Part shown: in pieces, positions 48,101 to 55,500 of the stretch
How the letters are laid out: each line of letters opens with the position of its first letter
How positions within the stretch are numbered: position 1 is the stretch's first letter
Assembly: GCA_002633005.1 (NCBI GenBank)
Contig: NMRA01000363.1
Location: 220,918 to 282,917 of the forward strand
Reading direction: 5' to 3'
From: Phoronis australis
Lineage: Eukaryota; Phoronida; Phoronidae
DNA length: 62,000 nt
Made by a program: the position numbers and the translations under genes
Notes under the pieces: generated by a model
The model's database searches: none
What the model was told of the DNA's origin: nothing
What the model saw: the letters and a program-made list of their open reading frames with translations, nothing else

Positions 48101-51100
48101 GCAAGATCTTCGTTAAGTTAAGCGGATGTATCCCTATGGAAATGGCGACAAATCATGGCAAGTTTCAGACCAATCCAACTACAGCTGCTGTTCTCCCTAG
48201 TGACAATTTTATTTTTTGCATTTGCCTCCTGTAACTTCAGACTTCCTTGAAGCTTTTCCATGAAATTGGCAAACAAGTTTCTATTATGTATCTTCCAAAC
48301 CGTGTAGAGGATCGTTATGGAAACTGGCAGATGTGTTCTAATTACTGGCAAGAGCATGACACGTGGATTTTCTAACCGGTCCAACTTGTTTTGCCACCAA
48401 GTCCTTGATCGAAGTTAACGGCATCAGTTAACTTCACAGTAAACTGATGGATTTAACAGCAGAGCGTCGACACTGCAGTGCAGAATGAACGGTCAAATTC
48501 GGTCCCATCAAAGTTATTGCCAGGTGACACTGTTATTGTCAACAGTTAAAGGGCAGTGTCGTCACTAATAGTTGCTTATATTCTGCTGGAATAATCACCA
48601 ATCAAATTAGAAATAAGTTTTATGTCAATTAGCACATGTAAATGTTCCCAAATTGTCAGATTAAAAAAAATTTTAAGAGTGCACGCTATGCATCATGCAG
48701 CGTTACCTTGCGATTACTTTGATGACAACATCATGTGAATGTTCAATTAACTTCGCAGTTTACGTCGGCACTCCACTCAGACCGGAGTTAAGTCAGTATG
48801 AAAGGGCCTAGGCTTTATACCTCATGACTTGTTTTTTGTTGACAAAATCGCTATAACTGGACCAAATTTCAAAATTCAAGTATCCACATAGTCTTAATTT
48901 TTACTCCCATATTCCGATTTCATAGTTTTTATCGATTTTCTTGTCCCAAAAAGAAAATGGGAAATAGAGGCTAATGCTTTCAAACCTTCTATTTAGTTAT
49001 GATCCAATAAGAAATACTACCTACTACGTTATTTATTTGTATTAAAGGCCTCTGGCCCAAAGTACAATAAACAAAAAATTAATCAGACAGGCACATTTGC
49101 ACACCACCGTCAACCGATTTAACAGCCGTTTTTGTAATTACCCTCACTATGTGACCTAGGCAATAGAATCACTCTATTGATAACACCTCTATTTTGAATG
49201 GAATGTGGATAGAACCAGTCCAGCTGACCATGTGACATTGGAGAAATTCAAAAGATTTCTCCAAATCCACCCTTATCTCATTTACTGGGGATGTTTACAG
49301 CTTGAGTTTAAATAGATCAAGAGATTTTAGTAATGAATGTTATTGCCTATCACCACTTCAAAGCAATTTTAACTTTATCATAACAATGTTACAGATTCCC
49401 CGATACATAGTCACTCTACATGACCTGCTGGCTCACACACCTCACGACCACGTGGAGCGCAAGAGTCTCGAGTTTGCCATGAGCAAACTAGAGGAGTTGT
49501 CGCGAGTGAGTATCGGTAACCTCATCTCGATTACAGATGGCGCCACTAGTGAACGACCCCATTTATATGCAGTGCTATGTAATCGCTAGATATCATTGTC
49601 TTTAGTGTTTTGGTGAAAATAAAAATTGCTCTTGTGTGTTCTTTTTGGTGTTCATAAGGTTTTGTTACATTGTTATGGATTCAAAGCAAATGGCATTTGG
49701 TACTGAAAGTGTGCCCAACCTTCCATTGTAAACTGGACATGTTCACTTCAAAACTTTGTGCTCTTTTCGGGCAAACTACTATCTTAAATGACTAAAATTT
49801 TAAAGAATATTTTTGATACTGATAAGTTAACTGAGGACTTGAAAAAAGTGGACTATTTTCTTTTGTATAAGATCTGTGGTTGTTTCTCCTTTCTCTTGAA
49901 TCTTTATATTAGGTTTATGTGAACACATTATGCCATCATCCCTGTCTGTGTAACTGGCATCTGTTCAGTATCTACCAGTACGCCCCCTAGTGGAAACTTG
50001 TTTTCTTGCATTTGCGACTCAGTATCTGCCTAGTTCCTTTTAGATTTTCAGGAACTTTGGCAAATTGGTATCAGGGAGATGATGCCACCTTCCTTTTTTC
50101 AGATAGATTCCATGTATTTTTACACCATCTAGTTGCCATTTTTACAATTTTTGAGTTCGTTGTTTGGTGTCCAATTGCTGTGACACCTAGTGGCAGTTTT
50201 GTTTTTCTTCGTCTGTGTGTGTGTCACCTAAATCCTATGCAGGATCTTTGTTAAATTTGACAGGTGTAGTTCTTTGAAGGTGACTGATTACGAGGACTTT
50301 TGAATGGATCCCATCACCACTGTGCCCTCTGGTGGAGTCCCTCGACGGACTTTCATTAAAGGGTTTTTCTGAATATTGCAATTAGCACTCAAATCCATAA
50401 GTTTGTTCCAGCTGGTCCTGACCATTACTTCTTTTTGCAGATAATGCATGATGAGGTTAGCGAGACAGAGAACATCCGGAAGAACCTGGCCATTGAACGG
50501 ATGATTGTGGAGGGATGTGATATACTACTGGATGTCAATCAAACATTTGTTAGACAGGGTGAGTAGCGCTATCGTGTGGAAAGATAGTCAGATTTGGGAA
50601 TCATTTCATTGTAAATGAATGAGTGAAGAATTACTCACAACGTGGGTGTGTGGCTAGTCTTTCTTGATCACGATTTCTGGCACAGTTGACCTCTTTTGAC
50701 AAAAGAGGGGGCTGGCGTTTCAGTGGATTTATATAAGTTATGTGTTAATGACTTGTTTCCGTGAGCAGGTTTCATTACGCTATGAATTTCAATATTGTTC
50801 TACAAAAAACGTGATGTTGCTTCACTGGAGACTCCCTCTGTCTCATGGGTTATTGTTCCCCAAGAATGAAAGATTTGTTCTTGTTGATATTAAATACTTG
50901 ATAGTTCAGCGACAGATAGGCTTTTGTTGTACAACACCGCATTAATGCACCTACATTTTGCTGCCTTTAGCTGGCTGGAAAGTGAAATAAATGCCAAGAA
51001 TTGTACGATGACACCTGGCTTGTTGCCTTGTAGTTTGGTAATTGACCCGATTGTGTTGCATACCGAACAGCGTTAATGAGGAACAGATTATGCTGACATT

Positions 51101-54100
51101 CTACAAACGTTTCAAGATGTAAAAGTCACACTTCTTGTCCAATTTTCAAAATACAAGAACGTAATGAGTTGTAATTTTCACAAACTATTCAAAAATGCTA
51201 TTTAAAAACTTCCAAAACAAAACATTTAAAACTACTATTGTCACTCCCAGTGTGTTTATTATGGGTCTGATTATTTTGAGAACGATAACACGAGCAGCCT
51301 GGGGCGATGTCAACTACAACAGCATGGTGCCTTTGATCAGTGCCGGCAGCTGTGGCGGTGCGCAAACCCGTCGAGTCACATGATCTCGACCGGTGAGAGT
51401 GTCAATGTAGTTTTCTTATCATGAAAACTGGTCTCAAAACATTCCATGCCCTGACAGGGTTCTATTTCGGTGACTCGAGGAAATGCTTCAGAATTTATTG
51501 CAGTTAACCAATCCTTAAATTGCAAGTTCGAAAATAGAGAATGTGCACATTGCCTATCACATTGTTGAGACCTGTTTTATCAAACTAGAATGCCTCGTTC
51601 AGTTTTGATCACATTTAATTTTTTAAATTACAACATTTCAAATATTGCATCAGAAGGCAAAACGTATCAATGATATAAAACTAACTGTCTTGTAGATTTT
51701 GAGGATATGCTTCTAACTTGTGTTTGCAGGTACTCTATTACAAGTTTATAATGAAAAGCCAAAGCCCAGTCGTGGACGGTTAGGTTCATTTAGCACTTCA
51801 TTCAAAGAAACCAAAAAAGGGATTGTTCGCCAAGTATTCCTCTTCACCAATCATTGTCTGCTGACGAGTAGGGCATCCAATGGCAGACTTCATTTAGATA
51901 AAGTGAGTAACTATATGCAAGGTCGCTTCATGTTTCAAGTACTCGACAAAACTTATGCCACAAAGTTTTCACTTCTAAAAAATCAAACATACTTTTTCCG
52001 ATCGGTGCCGAAACTTTTGTGATAGAACGTCTGCTGTCAGGATTGAGTGTACGGAATAGCCTAATGGTTAGCACAAGGCAAATCTATTCACAGCTTTCTT
52101 TTGTTTGAGCTGGCAGTGTCAACTGGGCTGTTGTGTTCTGGCCATTACAGAATATAATCTGTTGTTAACAAGTTTTGCTTTGGCCTGTTGATTGAATGAC
52201 ATAAGAGACAATCCTGCACAGTGAATTATTCCTAGCAAAAGTTTCCCTGCGAAAATTTTGCCTGTTGTGTAAGGGCTTCAGTTCAGTAACTTAGTCTGCA
52301 CTGGTCACCTCATTAATGTAGGCTTGATAAATGTGGTGGACGAGAGCATGTTATGGAATATCCTATTAGAGGTTCCTTCACAAACATCAAATTGTTACAC
52401 TCTTGCGCTGTTGGATGATTTTCCCGATTTCGCTGATCGAGAACTTGGGATACAGCTGGGTAGTTATCATTTTGACAGTGATAGCTAGGGGAGAAAATTG
52501 GCTAACCAATGTTTAAATAGTCCAGCTCTCTCATTGTCTGCTTTCAGCTGATACGCTCACGTTATCTAGCAATTATGTTGTAAATGGCATGCCTGACACT
52601 AACTGAAATTGAAAAAAATACTATTTCCAAACAACGTTCAACATTGTAGTAATTAAGAAGATATGTTTTTTGTGAAATACTATCACCAAAAAATTTCGAA
52701 CGGAGAAAAACGGCTGACTTTCAAAGAAATTAGATTTAACTGTCAACCGCCGATTCCTTTGTATTACTGTAAGCTCTAACCCGCTTACCACCACAGCATT
52801 GTGTACCAACACCATATGCTTGTTTGTCACGTTTAATCAAACGTGATTGTACTGAGATCAGTTCGTGATTTTGGAAACTTCTTGGTTTTAACATTCCAGG
52901 GGAATGATGTGTATCGAAGTCACTCGGAGTTTGAAAACCAATTGATGCACATTATTCAGAAGAAAACCGGTTCTCAAATGCGGGACCCCTGTATGTTTTT
53001 TCTGATGTATACGTAATTTGTCCGTTGTTATTTTTCAGCATTATGGTAAAATTCCACTCATTGACTGCACGTTGGTGGAGGATTCCAGCTCAGATCTGCT
53101 GAGTTTTGAAGATGAAAGTAAGACATTTTGTTCTAATGAGACACTTTCAGTGATCATTTTTATAATGTTTATTATGAAATAGTCAGTACAATAAATATAC
53201 AGAGCCAGACGCTGCTGAGAAGCATTGAGTTTTGCAGTGATAATAATACCATTAGATAATAAAAGTCGCATGCCGCAATTATACTCATTTACCATTGTGT
53301 TATTTGTATTCATTTGTTACATAACTTAAGTGAAGAAACCATTCAAATGCCCCATGGGAGAATGCAAAAGAAGTGCCCTTTGTCTCAGGGACGATATGGG
53401 TTTTTGAAAGCTAATTACAGCTAATTAGAACATTATTCTGGGAAATTCTATAATTTTTGAATGAAATCTCCAAATCTTTCTATTGTACTCACTTTTAACT
53501 GAATTGACCAAAAAAATGTGAGACTTGAAAAAACTCATTTTGTTTGAGAATGGGATAATTATGTTCATGGACCATATTCCAGATGTGTCGTCTATGAAGC
53601 ACGGTCACGTGTAATGTGAAGCTTAATTGTGTACGTTGAAAATGTATGTAATGGCCTGATAGTTAAACCTTTCCGTACCCGATTTTTTCTTTGCGTTGGA
53701 GATATTTGGGGCCAAATTCCAAGCACAAAGTACTTTGGGGTGTGCAGAACACGAACATAATTATTCACAATTCTGTAAAACTGTCGAACAATAAGTATCG
53801 AAATGTCACTTCTTTGGATGGATTTAATTTTGATAAAATTTCAACACGCCTGTTTTTTGCGTTGGGTTAATTCGAAACATGTCTCTGAAAGTGAGGCACA
53901 TTCATTGGTATATGTCAGGGCTTAGAATTTTCTTCTTTAAATAGAATATCTTCTTTTTTGGTTTCGATTTCATCTTATTTGATTTCCAGTTTCCTCTTTT
54001 GTTCTGCTCTTTTTGATCATTATTTTGAATTTATTCATGCAAAAACATTAATTTCAGTTAAATTTTACAACACAAAAATATTATTATCACACTAGCCTAT

Positions 54101-55058
54101 TTATTTGTGGAATCACATCACTTAGACTATTTTGATTCCTCTTTTTTGTCATTGATCATTCTAAGCCCTGATAAGTGCACGCGTAAATCTTACAATGTTT
54201 TGCGATACAAAACGTTTCACTGAAGGTGAATGTAATGGTTATGCGTTCATTTGTTAAAGTGATGTTACCATCACAGGTACATAGTTGTCAGCAGTAATGC
54301 AGAAACAACAGAGCAATTAGTTATGCACCTTCTGTAGTTGTCAATCAAGTGGATGGTCTTGGAAAAAGTTTTTGCCATAATTATTTCGCAGTTTAGTCGA
54401 ACTTTTGTTGCTATAAAGTGGCAACTTGTGATAATATAATGTCACGTTATTGCCTCTTGTCGCTATTGGACAGTTTGTACAATATTAATTTTGTGGATTG
54501 AAGTATAACGTGTGTGGAGTGTCACCTGTCAAGATTTAGCCAAAACTTAAATGGGATCTTGGTGAAAAGAAATTTACATTTAGTTGCAGTTTTGTGCATT
54601 GAAACTTTGTTGAATTGTGATTTTGAAATATGTTTTAACGACTGTTGATTTCAATGTAACATGGGTTGTGTCTAGGAGAATAGTTAAAGTCCATGGTCTG
54701 TACTAAGCAATTCATGTGAAACGTCAATGAGCATTATTTCATGAATGACTTTTTAGCTTAAAGTTTTCAGGGTACAAATCTGGTATTTTCCTCCATGTGA
54801 ACAGGTCATTATTTCTCATTGACAGCATCCTCCTCTTCATCCCTGGAGTCTGGTCTGTGCAACCTGACACAGACGGGTACTTCTGTGACGGTCCTCGCTA
54901 CCCCTTCATGTGACAGAGTGGTGGAGCCTAAAGTGGACAGCTACAACAGCCTTGATTTCAGAATTATCGTGGACAGCAAGAGTGGACCGCCTGTCACCAT
55001 AACGCTGGTGGCCTCGACAGCCCAGGAAAAGGCGGCGTGGTGTAGTGATATTAGTCAG
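17942..55058 (+). CDS. RASGRF: RasGRF-like Ras/Rho guanine nucleotide exchange factor, 5' portion (13 exons, 612 codons, 3' end outside window)
   Basis: Thirteen exons, listed separately, join to 1836 nt with no frame break: 17942-18199, 35750-35856, 38305-38452, 40183-40390, 40957-41083, 41767-41846, 46355-46431, 47343-47459, 49395-49505, 50441-50558, 51730-51902, 53039-53117, 54826-55058. All introns begin GT and end AG. The product reads PH (about residues 25-122), coiled coil (about 123-171), IQ motif (199-212), DH domain (about 240-432) and a second PH domain (about 455-612). This order is diagnostic of RasGRF1/2, which bind Ca2+/calmodulin through IQ, activate Rac through DH-PH, and activate Ras through a C-terminal REM-CDC25 module. 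Alignment to the remembered vertebrate proteins is close in every exon, for example [12 protein letters not shown] and RKNLAIERM. The REM and CDC25 exons are not in this window, so Ras activity is inferred from the family. I cannot say whether the gene is orthologous to RASGRF1 or to RASGRF2; a single pre-duplication gene is likely in an invertebrate. Confidence 0.95.
18440..18660. repeat. 63-bp tandem repeat in intron 1, open in one frame
   Basis: Units begin GA(C/T)TTCATTCACATGGCA-like and include TTTGACAGCTTGTCCATAAA. The spacing between the second and third units is 63 bp, so the frame is kept and a 144-codon open frame (18440-18871) spans the array and runs into AAT/GAT repeats. The frame-keeping follows from the period. 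It has no family resemblance and no splice context, so I do not call a gene. Confidence 0.8.
18797..18842. repeat. AAT then GAT trinucleotide repeats
   Basis: Short AATAAT and GATGATGAT runs, giving Asn and Asp runs in the open frame of the preceding tandem array. Confidence 0.85.
20376..21998. mobile_element. 1.6-kb DNA transposon-like element with terminal inverted repeats and TA flanks
   Basis: The left end TACCGTAAACGTTCGGGTTA, followed by ACGCCC, is matched on the minus strand at the right end by TATCGTAAACGTTCGGGTTA followed by ACGCCC: 25 of 26 bases. TA is outermost on both sides. Just inside each end lie several copies of a subterminal motif, (G/A)TGGGCG(G/C)TTAACCGA and close variants, at 20440-20550 and 21830-21980. 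Such clusters are typical transposase binding sites. The interior has no long open frame (largest about 98 codons on the minus strand, unrecognised), so it is likely non-autonomous. It may be related to the 130-bp element at 7282. Confidence 0.85.
24998..25171 (+). pseudogene. Possible decayed THAP-type zinc finger fragment
   Basis: One frame reads [15 protein letters not shown], with the C-x4-C spacing and GC(S/N)N context of a THAP domain, then AYHRR, where THAP domains have S(F/Y)HR(F/L)P. After an in-frame TGA (25133-25135) it reads [11 protein letters not shown] before another stop, comparable to the conserved Trp region. The distance from HR to Trp is longer than normal. THAP domains occur in P-element-like transposases and in host proteins. 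The match is by eye over few residues. Confidence 0.3.
25782..26701. other. Assembly gap (920 N)
   Basis: Unknown bases in intron 1. The sequence right of it corresponds to 34094 onward, so the gap should hold the roughly 490-bp left end of this repeat copy. Open frames across the gap are meaningless. Confidence 1.
26702..27965 (+). mobile_element. CCTAGTGGC repeat family, copy 2 (left end in gap)
   Basis: 26702-27785 matches 34094-35175 almost base for base, a recent pair. It consists of repeated units with CCTAGTGGC(A)NTTTT, a TGTATCT(C/T)C phrase and GGAT(C/T)TTTAC(G/T)AAATT, then a region CTTTGTGTTACTTCGTGACT. The core block with ACCCTAGAAGGATACCGTAT follows, then a CAT/CGTC tail (27786-27950) ending in the palindrome GCTCCTCGGAGC. 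The 34094 copy lacks this tail. Confidence 0.8.
29076..29104. other. GC-rich hairpin
   Basis: GGGGGCTCG pairs with CGAGCCCCC over 9 bp with an 11-base loop. It is isolated in intron 1. It could be a terminator-like or transposon end structure, but nothing around it decides. Confidence 0.5.
31838..31970. repeat. Dispersed repeat, copy 2 (partner at 16468-16590)
   Basis: See the partner. It contains TTTGACCAGAGGAATAAAAC and a TTGT...ACAA inverted arrangement around 31920-31940. Confidence 0.6.
33603..35175 (+). mobile_element. CCTAGTGGC repeat family, most complete copy
   Basis: The left end has a hairpin (33609-33636): TGCG-C-CCACATAT-TT-ATATGTGG-A-CGCA, a 4 + 8 bp stem with one mismatch. 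(GTCC)n and GGCGTCC repeats follow (33653-33728), then about four degenerate units with CCTAGTGGC, then the conserved core ending GCGTTGCTCTTGT at 35175. It is about 1.57 kb with no transposase or reverse transcriptase. The same head is present in divergent form at 2333. The hairpin end and lack of coding suggest a non-autonomous element of unknown superfamily. Confidence 0.75.
35750..35856 (+). CDS. RASGRF: RasGRF exon 2: end of PH1
   Basis: Codons 87-121 plus two bases of codon 122. The exon follows a pyrimidine-rich tract ending TTTTACAG and reads [19 protein letters not shown], then [13 protein letters not shown]. Trp114 is the nearly invariant tryptophan of the PH C-terminal helix. The donor is AG|gtactt. 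The split codon is AG + C (Ser), completed by exon 3, giving NASY where vertebrates have HASY. Confidence 0.95.
35857..38304 (+). other. Intron 2
   Basis: No coding potential was seen on either strand. It contains a divergent copy (about 36550-36960) of the GAAGTTAAC element also found at 8692-9157 and 48407-48810, and a G run at 35891-35902. The rest is unremarkable AT-rich sequence. Confidence 0.75.
36550..36960. repeat. GAAGTTAAC element, divergent copy
   Basis: It shares TCGAAGTTAAC, the run to TTAACAGC(A)AAGCGTC, ATCGAAGTTAT and TTCAAGTTAACTTC with 8692-9157 and 48407-48810, in the same order. The ends are not clear. Confidence 0.55.
38305..38452 (+). CDS. RASGRF: RasGRF exon 3: coiled coil after PH1
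   Basis: Completes codon 122 and encodes residues 123-171. The segment is rich in Glu, Gln, Lys and Leu ([20 protein letters not shown] ...) and ends EVKKLKAE, which lines up with the RasGRF coiled coil ending RLKAE. In the family this coiled coil works together with PH1 and IQ in membrane targeting and calcium-dependent activation. The donor GAG|gtgagt is strong, and an echo of it lies at 38611/38612. Confidence 0.93.
38612..38625 (+). repeat. Echo of the exon 3 donor site within intron 3
   Basis: The sequence around the real donor (GAG|GTGAGTGACACC at 38450) recurs as GAG|GTGAGTGACACC with its GT at 38612-38613. A related GAGTGACATCTGGTGG lies between them (about 38492). Using the second GT would extend exon 3 by 159 nt, but the extension reaches TGA after 21 codons, so it would truncate the protein after the coiled coil. 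Whether it is ever used cannot be seen from the DNA. Confidence 0.6.
39260..40182 (+). repeat. Tandem array of about 64-bp monomers (128-bp dimers) that ends in the exon 4 splice acceptor
   Basis: The phrase CTGTCTTCACAG TTGAAGG starts at 39723, 39851, 39979, 40107 and 40171, giving spacings of 128, 128, 128 and 64. Within each 128-bp unit a second monomer has the related phrase GGCTTCACAATTGAAGGAG. Older, more divergent monomers extend upstream to about 39260. The last monomer supplies the real acceptor of exon 4 and about 40 nt of the exon (TTGAAGGAGTATAAAA... through ...CAACAAATTC). Intact AG acceptors followed by an exon-4-like start lie before 39479, 39607, 39735, 39863, 39991 and 40119; the alternate monomers have AA instead. 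It is a local satellite that shares ancestry with the exon boundary. Confidence 0.92.
40183..40390 (+). CDS. RASGRF: RasGRF exon 4: linker and IQ motif
   Basis: Codons 172-240 plus one base. After an acidic linker ([13 protein letters not shown]) comes [14 protein letters not shown] at 199-212, an IQ-type calmodulin-binding motif, followed by [20 protein letters not shown]. This is almost the same as vertebrate RasGRF. The acceptor was chosen among seven similar sites: only 40183 continues into the conserved IQ region, while the six upstream look-alikes hit stops. The first 14 or so codons ([13 protein letters not shown]) come from the same ancestry as the upstream tandem array. The donor is GAAG|gtaagg. 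Confidence 0.95.
40957..41083 (+). CDS. RASGRF: RasGRF exon 5: start of DH domain
   Basis: Residues 241-282 and two bases of 283. It reads [20 protein letters not shown], then [20 protein letters not shown]. This is conserved region 1 of the Dbl-homology domain (E-x-x-Y-V-x-x-L), whose acidic residues contact the GTPase. The acceptor CTCAG is at 40956; the donor AATAG|gtagag leaves AG, completed to Ser by exon 6. Intron 4 (40391-40956) holds nothing recognisable. Confidence 0.95.
41767..41846 (+). CDS. RASGRF: RasGRF exon 6: DH domain
   Basis: Completes residue 283 and encodes to 309 plus one base. It reads [20 protein letters not shown], then NWPTLVL, matching vertebrate [28 protein letters not shown] in order. 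The acceptor is CTTCCAG; the donor CTTG|gtgagt is consensus. Intron 5 (41084-41766) is AT-rich and shows no other feature. Confidence 0.93.
43390..43800. repeat. Degenerate pentamer field (CTGTA / CTGTG / CTGCA)
   Basis: Over about 400 bases the plus strand is dominated by CTGYN pentamers (CTGTACTGCACTG, CTGTGCTGTGCTGTGCTG). This gives Cys- and Leu-rich open frames on the plus strand and Gln/Ser/Thr-rich ones on the minus strand. It is a decayed short tandem repeat, not a gene. Confidence 0.7.
44850..45180. repeat. Intron 6 / intron 8 shared repeat, copy 1
   Basis: It begins CTTGTTTTTTGTTGACAAAA and proceeds through ACCCTCACTATGTGA, GAATGGAATGTGGATAGAAC and AATTCAAAAGATTTCTCCAA to GGGGATGTTT. 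The same order is found at 48830-49300. Confidence 0.85.
46355..46431 (+). CDS. RASGRF: RasGRF exon 7: DH domain
   Basis: Completes Gly310 and encodes to residue 335: [20 protein letters not shown], then HYSLQ. This is almost the vertebrate [25 protein letters not shown]. The acceptor is TTCCCTAG and the donor CAG|gtatgt. It ends in phase 0. Confidence 0.95.
47265..47342 (+). CDS. Possible in-frame 5' extension of exon 8 (alternative acceptor)
   Basis: An acceptor-like GCTACAG ends at 47264. The 78 nt to the main acceptor are exactly 26 codons, contain no stop, and would insert [20 protein letters not shown], then VRRVFQ, between SLQ and VLAEYK in the DH domain. The vertebrate protein has no such insert. 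The sequence just upstream (CTTGTTGGCCATATTGTGTGC) belongs to a dispersed repeat, so the site may be a repeat-derived alternative acceptor. An open frame of this length occurs by chance fairly often. Confidence 0.25.
47343..47459 (+). CDS. RASGRF: RasGRF exon 8: DH domain
   Basis: Codons 336-374: [20 protein letters not shown], then [19 protein letters not shown]. It matches vertebrate [22 protein letters not shown] and [11 protein letters not shown] without length difference when the acceptor GTTTTTCAG at 47342 is used. The frame stays open for 26 further codons to a second acceptor at 47264, so a longer alternative exon is possible. The donor is CAG|gtaggt. Confidence 0.93.
47860..48330 (+). 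repeat. CCTAGTGGC family fragment in intron 8
   Basis: It contains CATCTAGTGGCCATTTTCAT, the core AACCCTAAAAGCACACCATT followed by CGTGGGCGCATTTCAACGCT, then CTGTATCTCC and a CCTAGTGACAATTTTATTTT unit. Confidence 0.7.
48407..48810. mobile_element. GAAGTTAAC element, 5'-truncated copy
   Basis: It starts TGATCGAAGTTAACGGC and follows 8740-9157 base by base with scattered changes. It ends in GTATGAAAGGG (48798-48808), the same terminal repeat. The left terminal repeat is missing. Confidence 0.7.
48830..49300. repeat. Intron 6 / intron 8 shared repeat, copy 2 with an insertion
   Basis: Counterpart of 44850-45180, interrupted by about 125 bp around 49010-49140 (ACCTACTACG ... TTTTTGTAAT) that the other copy lacks. 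The insertion has no clear inverted ends. Confidence 0.75.
49395..49505 (+). CDS. RASGRF: RasGRF exon 9: DH domain conserved region 3
   Basis: Codons 375-411: [20 protein letters not shown], then [17 protein letters not shown]. This is the most conserved DH helix segment (P-x-R-Y-x-L-x-L-x-x-L). The acceptor is TTACAG; the donor CGA|gtgagt. Phase 0 at both ends. Confidence 0.96.
49910..50370 (+). repeat. CCTAGTGGC family fragment in intron 9
   Basis: The order CGCCCCCTAGTGG, AGATAGATTC, CACCTAGTGGCAGTTTTGTT, CCTATGCAGGATCTTTGTTA is as in the complete copy, but heavily diverged. It starts with a relic of the head (GAACACATTATGCCATCATC). Confidence 0.65.
50441..50558 (+). CDS. RASGRF: RasGRF exon 10: end of DH domain
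   Basis: Codons 412-450 plus one base: [20 protein letters not shown], then [19 protein letters not shown]. It is nearly the same as vertebrate RasGRF, including the TFVRQG junction to PH2. The acceptor CTTTTTGCAG is strong and the donor CAGG|gtgagt is consensus. Intron 9 (49506-50440) contains a fragment of the CCTAGTGGC family (about 49910-50370). Confidence 0.96.
51730..51902 (+). CDS. RASGRF: RasGRF exon 11: start of PH2
   Basis: Completes Gly451 and runs to residue 508: [20 protein letters not shown], a loop [14 protein letters not shown], then [19 protein letters not shown] and RLHLDK. It corresponds to the first beta strands of the PH domain paired with DH (vertebrate TRGRLGSL..., RQCFLFSKHLIICTR...). 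The loop is a few residues longer than in human. The acceptor is TTTGCAG; the donor AAA|gtgagt. Intron 10 (50559-51729) shows nothing recognisable. Confidence 0.94.
53039..53117 (+). CDS. RASGRF: RasGRF exon 12: PH2
   Basis: Codons 509-534 plus one base: [20 protein letters not shown], then [17 protein letters not shown] matches vertebrate ISLIDCTLLEE. The acceptor is TTTTTCAG; the donor GAAA|gtaaga. The following variable acidic and serine-rich loop starts here and continues in exon 13. Introns 11 (51903-53038) and 12 (53118-54825) hold no gene or clear repeat. Confidence 0.92.
54826..55058 (+). CDS. RASGRF: RasGRF exon 13: serine/threonine-rich loop and end of PH2
   Basis: Completes Thr535 and runs to Gln612. 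The first 40 or so residues ([20 protein letters not shown] ...) have no counterpart of that length in the vertebrate protein as I recall it. The conserved part then resumes with [20 protein letters not shown], then [18 protein letters not shown]. Trp606 is the PH-domain tryptophan. The acceptor is TTGACAG; the donor CAG|gtgaga, phase 0. The next family exon (REM linker region) was not found in the remaining 6.9 kb. Confidence 0.94.
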
Positions 55059-55500
55059 GTGAGACCTGTTTGTCAGGACTACTTTGCCCTTACAGGATGT
55101 GAGTCTTGGACACAACGTGGTGTACAAGTAAAATTTCATTTTGTAAACTTCTCAACAAATTAAGTAACTTTTAGATTATTTTTGTCGTAAGCATGTTATT
55201 TTAGGTTCAAATGTCACTCCTCAACTTTCCTTGAAAACTGCTACTTTCATTTGTAAGTTGATGACCTCAAACTCAACATGACAGATTGTGATGAAATTTG
55301 GCACACAGTTACATGTGGTGCCTCCTGTTGGCTGTTTCAATTTTTGACTGGAAATACATGGACATCAATTTTTTTGCGAAATGGCTTGATGCATTTTGCT
55401 GAAATTTGACGTATACCGCGATTTTACAAATATAGAACCATGGGCGGATATTTGGAAAGCTGACCTTTCAAAAACGTCAAATGATACCGAATATATTTCC

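Larger units (their letters stand above)
47460..49394 (+). other. Intron 8
   Basis: No gene. It contains a fragment of the CCTAGTGGC family (about 47860-48330), a copy of the GAAGTTAAC element (48407-48810), and the second copy (about 48830-49300) of the repeat also in intron 6. These three repeats follow each other almost without spacing. Confidence 0.75.

Noticed and set aside
51903-52022. Continuation of exon 11 into the intron
   Set aside because: The open frame runs on by chance. The consensus donor at 51903 and the exact family match in exon 12 (IPLIDC) set the exon end.
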